Shown here one piece after another: positions 1 through 5,554 of a stretch of DNA of 7,117 nucleotides. This DNA comes from an uncultured Thalassospira sp. (GTDB lineage Bacteria > Pseudomonadota > Alphaproteobacteria > Rhodospirillales_A > Thalassospiraceae). The DNA lies in contig CAMPHD010000170.1 of assembly GCA_946885765.1 (NCBI GenBank), forward strand, positions 1-7,117, in the 5' to 3' direction. The notes beneath the pieces are model-generated. The model had not been told where the DNA came from. It did not search any database and was given only the letters and a program-made list of their open reading frames with translations. The translations under genes were made by a program, and so were the position numbers. How positions within the stretch are numbered: position 1 is the first letter of the stretch; each line of letters opens with the position of its first letter.

Positions 1-26
1 GTTCCATGTCTGCCAAGAGAAGAAAA

Positions 27-60
27 GCGGTGTAAACCGGTCAGGTGACAGGAAATGTCA
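27..60 (-). terminator. Weak hairpins downstream of the EAL-type gene (tentative)
   Basis: Two small inverted repeats lie just past the stop codon of the minus-strand EAL-type gene. TGACA (46-50) pairs with TGTCA (56-60) around a 5-base loop. CGGT (28-31) pairs with ACCG (36-39) around a 4-base loop, and on the minus strand this second hairpin runs into a pyrimidine-rich tract (CTTTTCTTCT). The stems are only 4-5 bp, so this is at best a weak terminator. Nothing else is supported in the first 73 bases; the end of another gene cannot be excluded. Confidence 0.2.
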
Positions 61-73
61 GGAGCAGGCCGGA

Positions 74-1324
74 TTAACGCTTCTGGGCCGCGGCAGCACG
101 CTTGGCCCGACGCTGGCGGGCGATCATGTTGTCGATATAACGTCCCTGAAACAGGGTAATGCCCAGTGACTGGCCGAATTTGATGGCGGTCGGGCTGTCG
201 CAACGGCATAGGATCACGCGTTCACGGCCAGAGTTTTTCACAAGGTTATCCATTTCGGAATATTTCTTGCGAATGACGTTATCGGTCATTTCTTCGCGCC
301 ATGCGACTTTGATGAAATCGGCCTTGAGGCTTTTGCGGTCCACGAATGACAGGGCTTCGACGGTCAGATTGTCGATCAGGACGCGATAGCCGCGTTCATG
401 AAACTCGTCGCGCAGCCGCAAATAGGTTTCAAGGTTCGAGAACAGATCGACCTGGTTAAGCTCGATGATCACATTGCCGGGCCATTTTTTGCGAACGACT
501 TCATCGAAACGTTCAAAATCCCTGGATGTCAGCGTTTCGAGATTAAGGTTGATCGAGAACGAACTTGCATGCGTCTTGAAGGTTCGCTTGCACAGATAAT
601 TCAGCATGCGTTTATCAAGCACTTCGGTCATGTGCTGAAACAGCCAGCGGTTTGACGCAAGGTCAATGTTGGGCATGATCGCGTTGCGTAGATCGGAAAT
701 CGAGACAAAGAACTCGTCGAAAACCGGATGCAGTTCCTTTGACCCGGCGCGGGCAAAGACACAGACCGGTTGCTGACGAATATGTTCGGAAAGATCGGCC
801 GAATGAATGGTATCTTCAAGCTGTGCCAGATTTTCCGCATTGATCGGGCTTAACACATCAATCGGCTTTTGTGCCGGGCGCATATTGCTGCTTTGCTGCA
901 GTTTTTTGGCGCGTTCGTCAAGATGCTGGCACAGCAGCAGGAATTCCTGAAACTCGGTATTCAGGTTGTACCACGTGCAAAAACCGGTTTCCTCGCTTTC
1001 ATCCTGAGAAAGCGGATCGTCGCGGAACAGATAGCGCAGGGTATCGACACCTGGTTCTACATCCGCAATCGATTTGTCTTTCCAGATGAACAGAAGATCG
1101 TCGTTGCTGAGCACAAAGATGCGGCCAACATAAAGCTTTACATAGCTCTCGAAGGTGTTGGTCGCGACCCGGATATGATAATCGCGCCGGTGGAAGGGCT
1201 TAAGCCGAGACAAATGAATATGGACAGCGCGGTGCCCGAACTTGCGGGTTTCCAGTCGCTGGACATAGTCAAGCATCAGGTATTCCTGAAGGGCCTGTTG
1301 GCCATATTGTTTTGGCTCGATCAA
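74..1324 (-). CDS. Degenerate EAL-domain protein (probably catalytically inactive)
   Basis: This 416-residue protein has no signal peptide or membrane segment, so it is probably cytoplasmic. Residues about 185-400 follow the EAL (c-di-GMP phosphodiesterase) fold in order: SINLN at 257-261, IIELNQ at 286-291, LIDNL at 316-320, DFIKV at 336-340 and FQGRYID at 392-398. The catalytic residues are mostly missing. The usual DDFG is LIDNL, the D-x-x-K-I-D strand is DFIKVAW, and the EAL signature region reads FDEFFV (202-207), keeping perhaps one Glu. Residues about 30-85 look like a remnant GGDEF-type palm, with SNDD (73-76) where GGDEF would be. By analogy with other degenerate EAL proteins it may bind c-di-GMP or a protein partner rather than hydrolyse the nucleotide; that is inference. 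A basic tail (RQRRAKR) ends the protein. The start is TTG, preceded by GGGGAAG. No in-frame ATG or GTG lies between it and the upstream stop, and the first internal Met is residue 17. The gene is divergent from the SPOR lipoprotein gene. Confidence 0.82.
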   Translation of the reverse strand: MIEPKQYGQQALQEYLMLDYVQRLETRKFGHRAVHIHLSRLKPFHRRDYHIRVATNTFESYVKLYVGRIFVLSNDDLLFIWKDKSIADVEPGVDTLRYLFRDDPLSQDESEETGFCTWYNLNTEFQEFLLLCQHLDERAKKLQQSSNMRPAQKPIDVLSPINAENLAQLEDTIHSADLSEHIRQQPVCVFARAGSKELHPVFDEFFVSISDLRNAIMPNIDLASNRWLFQHMTEVLDKRMLNYLCKRTFKTHASSFSINLNLETLTSRDFERFDEVVRKKWPGNVIIELNQVDLFSNLETYLRLRDEFHERGYRVLIDNLTVEALSFVDRKSLKADFIKVAWREEMTDNVIRKKYSEMDNLVKNSGRERVILCRCDSPTAIKFGQSLGITLFQGRYIDNMIARQRRAKRAAAAQKR

Positions 1325-1328
1325 TCTA

Positions 1329-1335
1329 CTTCCCC
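1329..1335 (-). promoter_or_regulatory. Ribosome binding site supporting a TTG start
   Basis: On the minus strand GGGGAAG sits 4 bases before the TTG at 1324-1322. It is the only Shine-Dalgarno-like sequence near the beginning of the EAL-type gene and, with the lack of an upstream in-frame ATG or GTG, it favours TTG over the internal ATG at codon 17. Confidence 0.5.
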
Positions 1336-1368
1336 GAAAGAGACAGGATTGGTTCCTGATATTTTGAA

Positions 1369-1398
1369 TTCATACAATGGTATGGAACCATCTATCAA
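1369..1398 (-). promoter_or_regulatory. Candidate sigma70-type promoter of the EAL-type gene
   Basis: Read on the minus strand, TTGATA (1398-1393) and TATGAA (1374-1369) are separated by 18 bases, a reasonable -35/-10 pair. It would give a leader of roughly 40 nt before the TTG start. The inverted repeat at 1374-1408 overlaps both boxes, so a repressor could act here. This is a pattern match only. Confidence 0.3.
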
Positions 1399-1645
1399 AC
1401 CATATTGTCCCTGAATGCCGCGTTAACAGGGGGCACCCGGTATATAGTATGGTTTTACGAATTATATTTTGAACATGTCCTATCGCATAGTTTCCGACAT
1501 TGGAAAATGCTTTTAACGAATTGTTCGCAGCCATGGGGCAGACTGGATCACAATCAGGGAAAAGATTGATCTGTGCGCCTTGGACTTGACGGCAGGCTGC
1601 GAAACATGCTCCCTGAATTGTCTTTAATAATAGGGGGTTGGCACC

Positions 1646-3049
1646 ATGAAGGTATCCGCAATGCGGACCGGAGACTGGCTGAGGATCGGCGGCAAAAGCC
1701 TCGCCGTGATTGGCATGGTTTCATGGGTGTCTGGCTGTGCGCCGCTGCTTGATCAGGATTTCTGGGACGAGGCGACTTCATTTGCCGACGACAATTATAC
1801 TGCCAATGGGCTGCAGCAACTGGCAACAGGTGACTATGCGTCGGCCGAGAAATTCTTTGACGAGGCGCTGCGCAAGAACCCCCAGGACGGACATGCGCTT
1901 TTGTGGCGGTCGGTTTTGTATCAGAATACCAACCGTGGAGATCGGGCCCGCGATGGTTACGATACCCTGATAGCGATGAACCCGCCCGGCACGGTTTTGA
2001 TGACAACTGCCAGCGGAACGCAACCGCGCCCGCTTAGCGATGCAGCGGAATTCAACCTGATGCGTCTGGATCGTGGTCTTCCGGGGTCGCTTAGCATCAA
2101 TGACCAGATTGCAACAGCCCCGGCAGGGCTGGGCAATACGTTCCAACCGACGATGGTGCAATCCTCGGCAATGCCTGTGATGACTTCTGCGTCTGTGCGC
2201 TCGTCCGCCATGCCTGCCGGTACGGCGCTGAGTGCCGGGGACGAAGCAATTGCCAAACGGTTCACCACTTTGCGCGATTTACAGACCGCGGGCCTTGTCA
2301 CACCCGAAGAATATTCCGCACGCCGGTCGGCCAATCTGGGCGCACTTCTGCCCATGAGCCAGCAGGCACCGGCGGCGTTCCTTGATAGTCCTCCCCCTGA
2401 CAGCACCCAGGTGGTGCAACGCCTGAACCAGCTTAACCGCTCGCTTCAGATCGGTGCGATTACGGTGCAGGAACATGTTAATGAGCGCACGGCAATTCTT
2501 GATGCATTGCTGCCTGCGCAGCCGCGCCAGCGTGCAACGCCGCCCCCTGCGCCGCAGGGGTTGATGGATGCCGCCCGCCAGATCGCGCGGATCGAGGATT
2601 TGTCGCAGATGAAACTGGTAACCCCCGATGAATTCAAGCGCGAGCGCGATGCCATCGAGGCCGCAATTGTTGAACCGGCTCAGGCAAATGTAACGGCGCT
2701 GAGTTCTGGTGAGCCGGTTCGACGTGTTGCGACGGGTGAAAGTCGCGCGGTCCAGTCTGGTGGTGAAATGGCTGCAGCACCGGCGACGGCAAGTTCGGTA
2801 GCAGCGACCACTGGTGGCAAAAGCGTGCATCTGGCGTCTTATCGCAGTCAGGCACAGGCTGAACGCGGCTGGCAAATTCTGACGCAACGTTATGCCCAGC
2901 TTGCACCGCTTCAGCATGGTGTGACACAGGCAACCATCCCGGGCAAGGGCACCTATTTCCGTCTGATGGCGACCGGGCTTAGCGATGGTTCCGCCAGTTC
3001 GATTTGTACGGAACTGAAACGTCAAGGTCAGTTCTGCGAGGTCAAATAA
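1646..3049 (+). CDS. SPOR-domain lipoprotein with TPR-like and SHOCT-like repeats
   Basis: This 467-residue protein begins with a lipoprotein signal peptide: basic residues up to K17, a hydrophobic stretch at about 18-29, and lipobox VSGC with the lipidated Cys at 31. Ala at +2 suggests outer-membrane sorting. Residues about 52-114 read as two TPR-like helical hairpins (LATGDYASAEKFFDEAL, then the LLWRSVLYQNTNRGD region). Three copies of a SHOCT-like helical motif follow at about 199-236, 252-290 and 308-342. A low-complexity Ala/Ser/Thr/Gly linker (about 345-390) leads to a C-terminal SPOR domain (about 390-467, with VHLASYRSQAQAERGW and YFRLMATGLSDGSAS). SPOR domains bind denuded glycan strands of septal peptidoglycan, so a periplasmic envelope or division role is inferred. 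The exact function is unknown to me. ATG at 1646 has AGGGGG 8 bases upstream. The gene appears to be transcribed alone, with a strong hairpin 4 bases after its stop codon. Confidence 0.88.
   Translation: MKVSAMRTGDWLRIGGKSLAVIGMVSWVSGCAPLLDQDFWDEATSFADDNYTANGLQQLATGDYASAEKFFDEALRKNPQDGHALLWRSVLYQNTNRGDRARDGYDTLIAMNPPGTVLMTTASGTQPRPLSDAAEFNLMRLDRGLPGSLSINDQIATAPAGLGNTFQPTMVQSSAMPVMTSASVRSSAMPAGTALSAGDEAIAKRFTTLRDLQTAGLVTPEEYSARRSANLGALLPMSQQAPAAFLDSPPPDSTQVVQRLNQLNRSLQIGAITVQEHVNERTAILDALLPAQPRQRATPPPAPQGLMDAARQIARIEDLSQMKLVTPDEFKRERDAIEAAIVEPAQANVTALSSGEPVRRVATGESRAVQSGGEMAAAPATASSVAATTGGKSVHLASYRSQAQAERGWQILTQRYAQLAPLQHGVTQATIPGKGTYFRLMATGLSDGSASSICTELKRQGQFCEVK
2240..2671 (+). repeat. Three SHOCT-like repeats inside the SPOR lipoprotein
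   Basis: Three protein-level repeats lie at 2240-2353, 2399-2515 and 2567-2671. Their cores read LRDLQTAGLVTPEEYSARR, LNRSLQIGAITVQEHVNER and IEDLSQMKLVTPDEFKRER. They share the pattern L..L...G.(I/V)T..E(Y/H/F)...R, and the first two end in a LLP. The spacers are Pro- and Ala-rich. The DNA copies have diverged, which points to an old duplication. SHOCT motifs are normally single and C-terminal, so the triplicated internal arrangement is unusual. Confidence 0.65.
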
Positions 3050-3053
3050 CGAT

Positions 3054-3095
3054 CCTTTGCGTGCGACCAGACGTCTTGATGGCAGCACGCAAAGG
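3054..3095 (+). terminator. Perfect 11-bp hairpin after the lipoprotein gene
   Basis: CCTTTGCGTGC (3054-3064) and GCACGCAAAGG (3085-3095) are exact reverse complements around a 20-base loop, which itself holds the 8-base palindrome AGACGTCT (3069-3076). The hairpin starts 4 bases after the lipoprotein stop and ends 41 bases before the next start codon. No U-tract follows, so it is not a classical intrinsic terminator. It may act as an mRNA 3' end stabiliser, a partial terminator or an attenuator. Confidence 0.5.
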
Positions 3096-3136
3096 GCGAC
3101 CATACAACTGATTTTCCGACGATCCGGATATCTGAC

Positions 3137-3883
3137 ATGATCCTGATTTTCAGCGATTTTGGTGTGATCGGCCCTTATAGCGGGGCTATGCGTGCGGTAG
3201 TTCATCGCCGCGCACCCGACGTAACAGTGTGCGATCTGATGACCGATGCCCCTGATCGAAATCCGCGGGCATCGGCCTATCTTTTGGCGGCATTAACTCA
3301 CGAATTTCAGCCCGGCGACGTTGTCCTGTGCGTTGTCGATCCAGGTGTCGGCAGACAGCGTCGCGGGATTGTTCTTGAATGTGATGGCGTTTTCTATGTC
3401 GGGCCGGATAACGGATTGTTTGAAATCCTGATCAGGCGTGCGGCATCGTGCAGTGTCAAGGTGATCGACTGGCATCCTGAAACCGCATCGGCCAGCTTTC
3501 ACGGGCGCGACATTTTTGCCCCGGTCACCTGCATGATTGCCAATGGGGAGCCGGTTGCACTTGCCGATATTGATGTCGGACTGCGTTACGCCCCGGCTCA
3601 GAGTTGGACGGACGAGCTTTCCGAGGTCATTTATATCGACAGCTATGGCAACCTGATGACCGGTATTCTTGCCGCACCGGGCTGGCAGAACCGTAATCTT
3701 TCGCTTCTGATCAACGGACAATCGCTTTCGCCTGCGCGGACGTTTTCCGATGTCGGGCTGGGACAGGGTTTTCATTACCGTAATTCAATCGGGCTTTGCG
3801 AAATTGCCGTGAATTGCGGCCGGGCGGATCAGGTTTTCGGCGCGGAGATCGGCACGGCGGTTTTCTTCAAGGAACAGGAATAG
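3137..3883 (+). CDS. SAM hydrolase (SAM hydroxide adenosyltransferase, DUF62 family)
   Basis: The 248-residue product matches the DUF62 family, which uses water or hydroxide to split S-adenosylmethionine into adenosine and methionine. Motifs appear in family order: IFSDFG at 4-9 (normally TDFG), VVDPGVG at 66-72, GPDNG at 89-93, FHGRDIFAP at 121-129, IDSYGN at 167-172 and RNSIG at 215-219. The Asp-Arg-His set described for archaeal members is plausibly D68, R75 or R76, and H122. The length is typical of the compact bacterial forms, and I see no sign of the extra loop of the fluorinase and chlorinase relatives, so a halogenase is unlikely. There is no signal peptide or membrane segment, so the protein should be cytosolic. 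The ribosome binding site before ATG 3137 is weak (CGGA, about 8 bases away). It is followed after 98 bp by the metallo-hydrolase gene, which appears to have its own promoter. Its physiological role here, such as SAM level control or toxic-analogue disposal, is unknown. Confidence 0.88.
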   Translation: MILIFSDFGVIGPYSGAMRAVVHRRAPDVTVCDLMTDAPDRNPRASAYLLAALTHEFQPGDVVLCVVDPGVGRQRRGIVLECDGVFYVGPDNGLFEILIRRAASCSVKVIDWHPETASASFHGRDIFAPVTCMIANGEPVALADIDVGLRYAPAQSWTDELSEVIYIDSYGNLMTGILAAPGWQNRNLSLLINGQSLSPARTFSDVGLGQGFHYRNSIGLCEIAVNCGRADQVFGAEIGTAVFFKEQE

Positions 3884-3887
3884 AATG

Positions 3888-3906
3888 CGGACAATTGGAT
3901 TGTCCG
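3888..3906. promoter_or_regulatory. Perfect 8+8 dyad, possible operator
   Basis: CGGACAAT (3888-3895) and ATTGTCCG (3899-3906) are exact inverted repeats around TGG. The dyad starts 4 bases after the SAM hydrolase stop codon and covers the candidate -35 element of the next gene. No U-tract follows, so an operator is favoured over a terminator, although a short hairpin for the upstream transcript remains possible. I cannot name the regulator. Confidence 0.4.
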
Positions 3907-3922
3907 AAATTAGTGTTATATT
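3895..3922 (+). promoter_or_regulatory. Candidate promoter of the metallo-hydrolase gene
   Basis: TTGGAT (3895-3900) and TATATT (3917-3922) are spaced by 16 bases, a fair -35/-10 match. It would give a leader of about 50 nt to the ATG at 3982. The -35 falls within the dyad at 3888-3906, the usual position for a repressor site. Confidence 0.35.
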
Positions 3923-3981
3923 TCAACCTGATTGATGCATTCTCGCGGGCGATGGTCGCAGATAGATGTGAAGGGCAGTGA

Positions 3982-4806
3982 ATGGCAATTGACGTCAAGT
4001 TCTGGGGAGTTCGCGGAAGCATTGCCTGTCCGTCGCCCGATCATGTTGTTTATGGCGGCAATACCAGCTGTGTCGAAATGCGGATTGGTGATCAGACCCT
4101 GATCTTTGATGCCGGTACCGGTATTCGCAACCTTGGCAAGGACCTGATCCGGCGCAAGGTCACAGAGGCCAGCATTTATCTGACACATACCCACTGGGAT
4201 CACATCAATGGTTTCCCGTTCTTTGTGCCGGCCTATAACCCGGCGGCACGGTTCCATGTGCTTGCCGGGCACCTGACTGATCAGGGTGGGGTTGAACGTG
4301 TGTTTTCAGCGCAAATGGCCGACCCGACATTTCCGGTACCGTTATCGGCGATGAAGTCAAAACTGACATTCGAAGATTTTCCGGTTGGTTCCGTTCTCGT
4401 GCCAGCAGATGGAATTGTGGTACGGACAGCCCCGTTGCGCCATCCGAATGATGCAACGGCTTATCGGGTGGAATATGCGGGCAGGTCGGTTTGCTATGTC
4501 ACCGATACCGAACATGTTCCGGGGCAACCTGATGAAGTAATCCTCGACTTTATCGGGAACGCTGATCTGGTGATCTATGACAGCACTTATACCGACGAGG
4601 AATTCCCGGCCAAGGTTGGCTGGGGGCATTCCACCTGGCAGGAGGGCATTCGCCTGTGCCAGGCTGCCAATGTCAAACGTCTTGCCCTGTTTCATCATGA
4701 CCCCGATCACAATGATGCGGTGATGGCCGGGATCGAACAACAAGCCCGCGAACAATGGTCAAATGTCTTTGCGGCGCGCGATGAAATGGTTGTCGTGATC
4801 GAGTAG
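3982..4806 (+). CDS. Metallo-beta-lactamase-fold hydrolase (PhnP/RNase Z-like group)
   Basis: This 274-residue soluble protein has the full MBL metal site: THTHWDH at 68-74 (H69, H71, D73, H74), H154, D175 in VTDTE or D200 in IYDSTY, and H216 or H238/H239 near the end. The N-terminus (VKFWGVRGSI at 5-14, YGGNTSC at 24-30, FDAGTGIRNLG at 42-52) is typical of the PhnP/RNase Z-like COG1235 group, whose known members hydrolyse phosphodiesters such as cyclic phosphates, cyclic nucleotides or RNA. A phosphodiesterase activity is therefore the best guess; the substrate cannot be read from the sequence. The metal ligands look intact, so it should be an active two-metal enzyme, probably zinc-dependent. 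ATG 3982 has AAGGG about 7 bases upstream. The gene is convergent with motB, leaving only 19 bp between stop codons. A role tied to the neighbouring motility genes is possible but unsupported. Confidence 0.85.
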   Translation: MAIDVKFWGVRGSIACPSPDHVVYGGNTSCVEMRIGDQTLIFDAGTGIRNLGKDLIRRKVTEASIYLTHTHWDHINGFPFFVPAYNPAARFHVLAGHLTDQGGVERVFSAQMADPTFPVPLSAMKSKLTFEDFPVGSVLVPADGIVVRTAPLRHPNDATAYRVEYAGRSVCYVTDTEHVPGQPDEVILDFIGNADLVIYDSTYTDEEFPAKVGWGHSTWQEGIRLCQAANVKRLALFHHDPDHNDAVMAGIEQQAREQWSNVFAARDEMVVVIE

Positions 4807-4825
4807 GGGCAACAAGCCGCTGAAA

Positions 4826-5518
4826 TCAGAATACCCGCGAATATTTCGGGAAGACGCGGATATCGATGCGGCGGTTGGCTTCACGGTTTTCCTCGATCGG
4901 ATTGCCGTCGTCGTCGCGGTTGGGCAATTTCGGCTTTGTATCGCCATAGGAAATCGCCCGCATACGATCACTGTCGGGATCAACCCCGACCGCGGTTAAG
5001 AACCGGACAACGGCAATGGCCCGTCCGGCGGCGAGTTCCCAGTTGGACGGGAAGCGCGGCGTGTTGATCGGGCTGTCATCGGTATGGCCGGTGACTTCGA
5101 TCTGAAAACCGAGATATCGGGGTTCTTTCAAAAGATCGCCGACATCTTTCAGGAACAGGACCGCATCCTGCGTCAGATTGGCCGAACCAGGATGAAAGAA
5201 CGATCCGCTGCCCAGTTCCATCAGGATACCTTCATCATCTGTCGCGACATTGACTGCATTATCCATCGACATATTGAAGACAACGTCCTTCAGGTCGGTT
5301 TCAAGGACCTGGGTCGGGCGGACAATATCGCGTTTGCCAATCTGTTCGGCGATGCCCGACTGAACTTTTTCGAAAAGCGGGATTTCGACTTTTGAAAAGC
5401 TGACCAACATCACAAAGAACGCCATCAGAAGTGTGATCGCGTCGGCATAGGTTGCCATCCAGTCTTCATCGACTGGTTCGTCTTTGCGTTGCCCCATGGG
5501 TGACTTGCGCCGGGCCAT
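4826..5518 (-). CDS. motB: Flagellar motor stator protein MotB (PomB-like)
   Basis: MotB forms the stator with MotA, anchors it to peptidoglycan and carries the ion-binding Asp. This 230-residue form is shorter than E. coli MotB (308). A basic N-terminus leads to one membrane helix (about 23-41) in WMATYADAITLLMAFF, where D26 is the ion-binding residue. A plug-like amphipathic stretch (about 44-60) and an OmpA-like peptidoglycan-binding domain (about 97-224) follow. The OmpA domain shows TGHTDD (143-148), NWELAAGRA (159-167), YGDTKP (191-196) and NREANRRIDI (211-220). Two ATG codons lie in tandem (5521 and 5518). AGGAGG is only 2 bases from the first and 5 from the second, so I prefer 5518; the other choice adds one Met. 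It follows motA after a gap of about 35 bp in one operon and ends convergent with the metallo-hydrolase gene. I see no clear terminator after it. Confidence 0.93.
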   Translation of the reverse strand: MARRKSPMGQRKDEPVDEDWMATYADAITLLMAFFVMLVSFSKVEIPLFEKVQSGIAEQIGKRDIVRPTQVLETDLKDVVFNMSMDNAVNVATDDEGILMELGSGSFFHPGSANLTQDAVLFLKDVGDLLKEPRYLGFQIEVTGHTDDSPINTPRFPSNWELAAGRAIAVVRFLTAVGVDPDSDRMRAISYGDTKPKLPNRDDDGNPIEENREANRRIDIRVFPKYSRVF

Positions 5519-5523
5519 CATGG

Positions 5524-5529
5524 CCTCCT
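5524..5529 (-). promoter_or_regulatory. motB ribosome binding site (AGGAGG)
   Basis: A full-consensus AGGAGG on the minus strand precedes tandem ATG codons. Its spacing of 5 bases to the second ATG (5518) is more usual than 2 bases to the first (5521), which decides the preferred motB start. Confidence 0.6.
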
Positions 5530-5554
5530 GTCTTCAAACGTATCTTGGCTGCTG

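Larger units (their letters stand above)
1325..1645. other. Divergent intergenic region, 321 bp
   Basis: This non-coding stretch separates the divergent EAL-type and lipoprotein genes, so it should hold both promoters. It contains an AT-rich core around 1440-1520 and an imperfect inverted repeat at 1374-1408: ACAAT/ATTGT outside, ATGG/CCAT inside. A candidate minus-strand promoter overlaps that repeat. On the plus side an AGGGGG ribosome binding site (1632-1637) lies 8 bases before the lipoprotein ATG. TTGACG at 1586-1591 resembles a -35 element but has no good -10 at 16-18 bases. I see no RNA gene and no credible small ORF here. Confidence 0.6.

Noticed and set aside
1..35. Possible C-terminus of a plus-strand gene ending SAKRRKAV with a stop at 33-35
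   Set aside because: Eleven codons are too few to support a coding call.
869..1414. A 181-codon plus-strand open frame opposite the EAL-type gene
   Set aside because: It has no ribosome binding site or recognisable motif, and lies antisense to a well-supported coding region.
3050..3136. SAM-responsive riboswitch ahead of the SAM hydrolase gene
   Set aside because: Only a simple hairpin is visible; I found no conserved SAM-II or other riboswitch core.
2279..3205. A 308-codon open frame on the minus strand opposite the lipoprotein gene
   Set aside because: Its Arg/Cys/His-rich translation has no domain pattern and it runs entirely antisense to a gene with a lipobox, repeats and SPOR domain; it is a shadow frame.
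3137..3883. Fluorinase or chlorinase (halogenating SAM enzyme)
   Set aside because: The compact length, lack of an obvious extra loop, and the D68/R75/H122 pattern fit the hydrolase (DUF62) branch better.
3796..3981. A short plus-strand frame spanning the end of the SAM hydrolase gene and the following gap
   Set aside because: Its first half is the SAM hydrolase gene in another frame, and the rest crosses the dyad and promoter; no motif was seen.
4837..4855. CCCG...CGGG inverted repeat near the end of motB as a bidirectional terminator
   Set aside because: It lies inside the motB coding sequence, the stem is only 4 bp and no U-tract follows in either direction.
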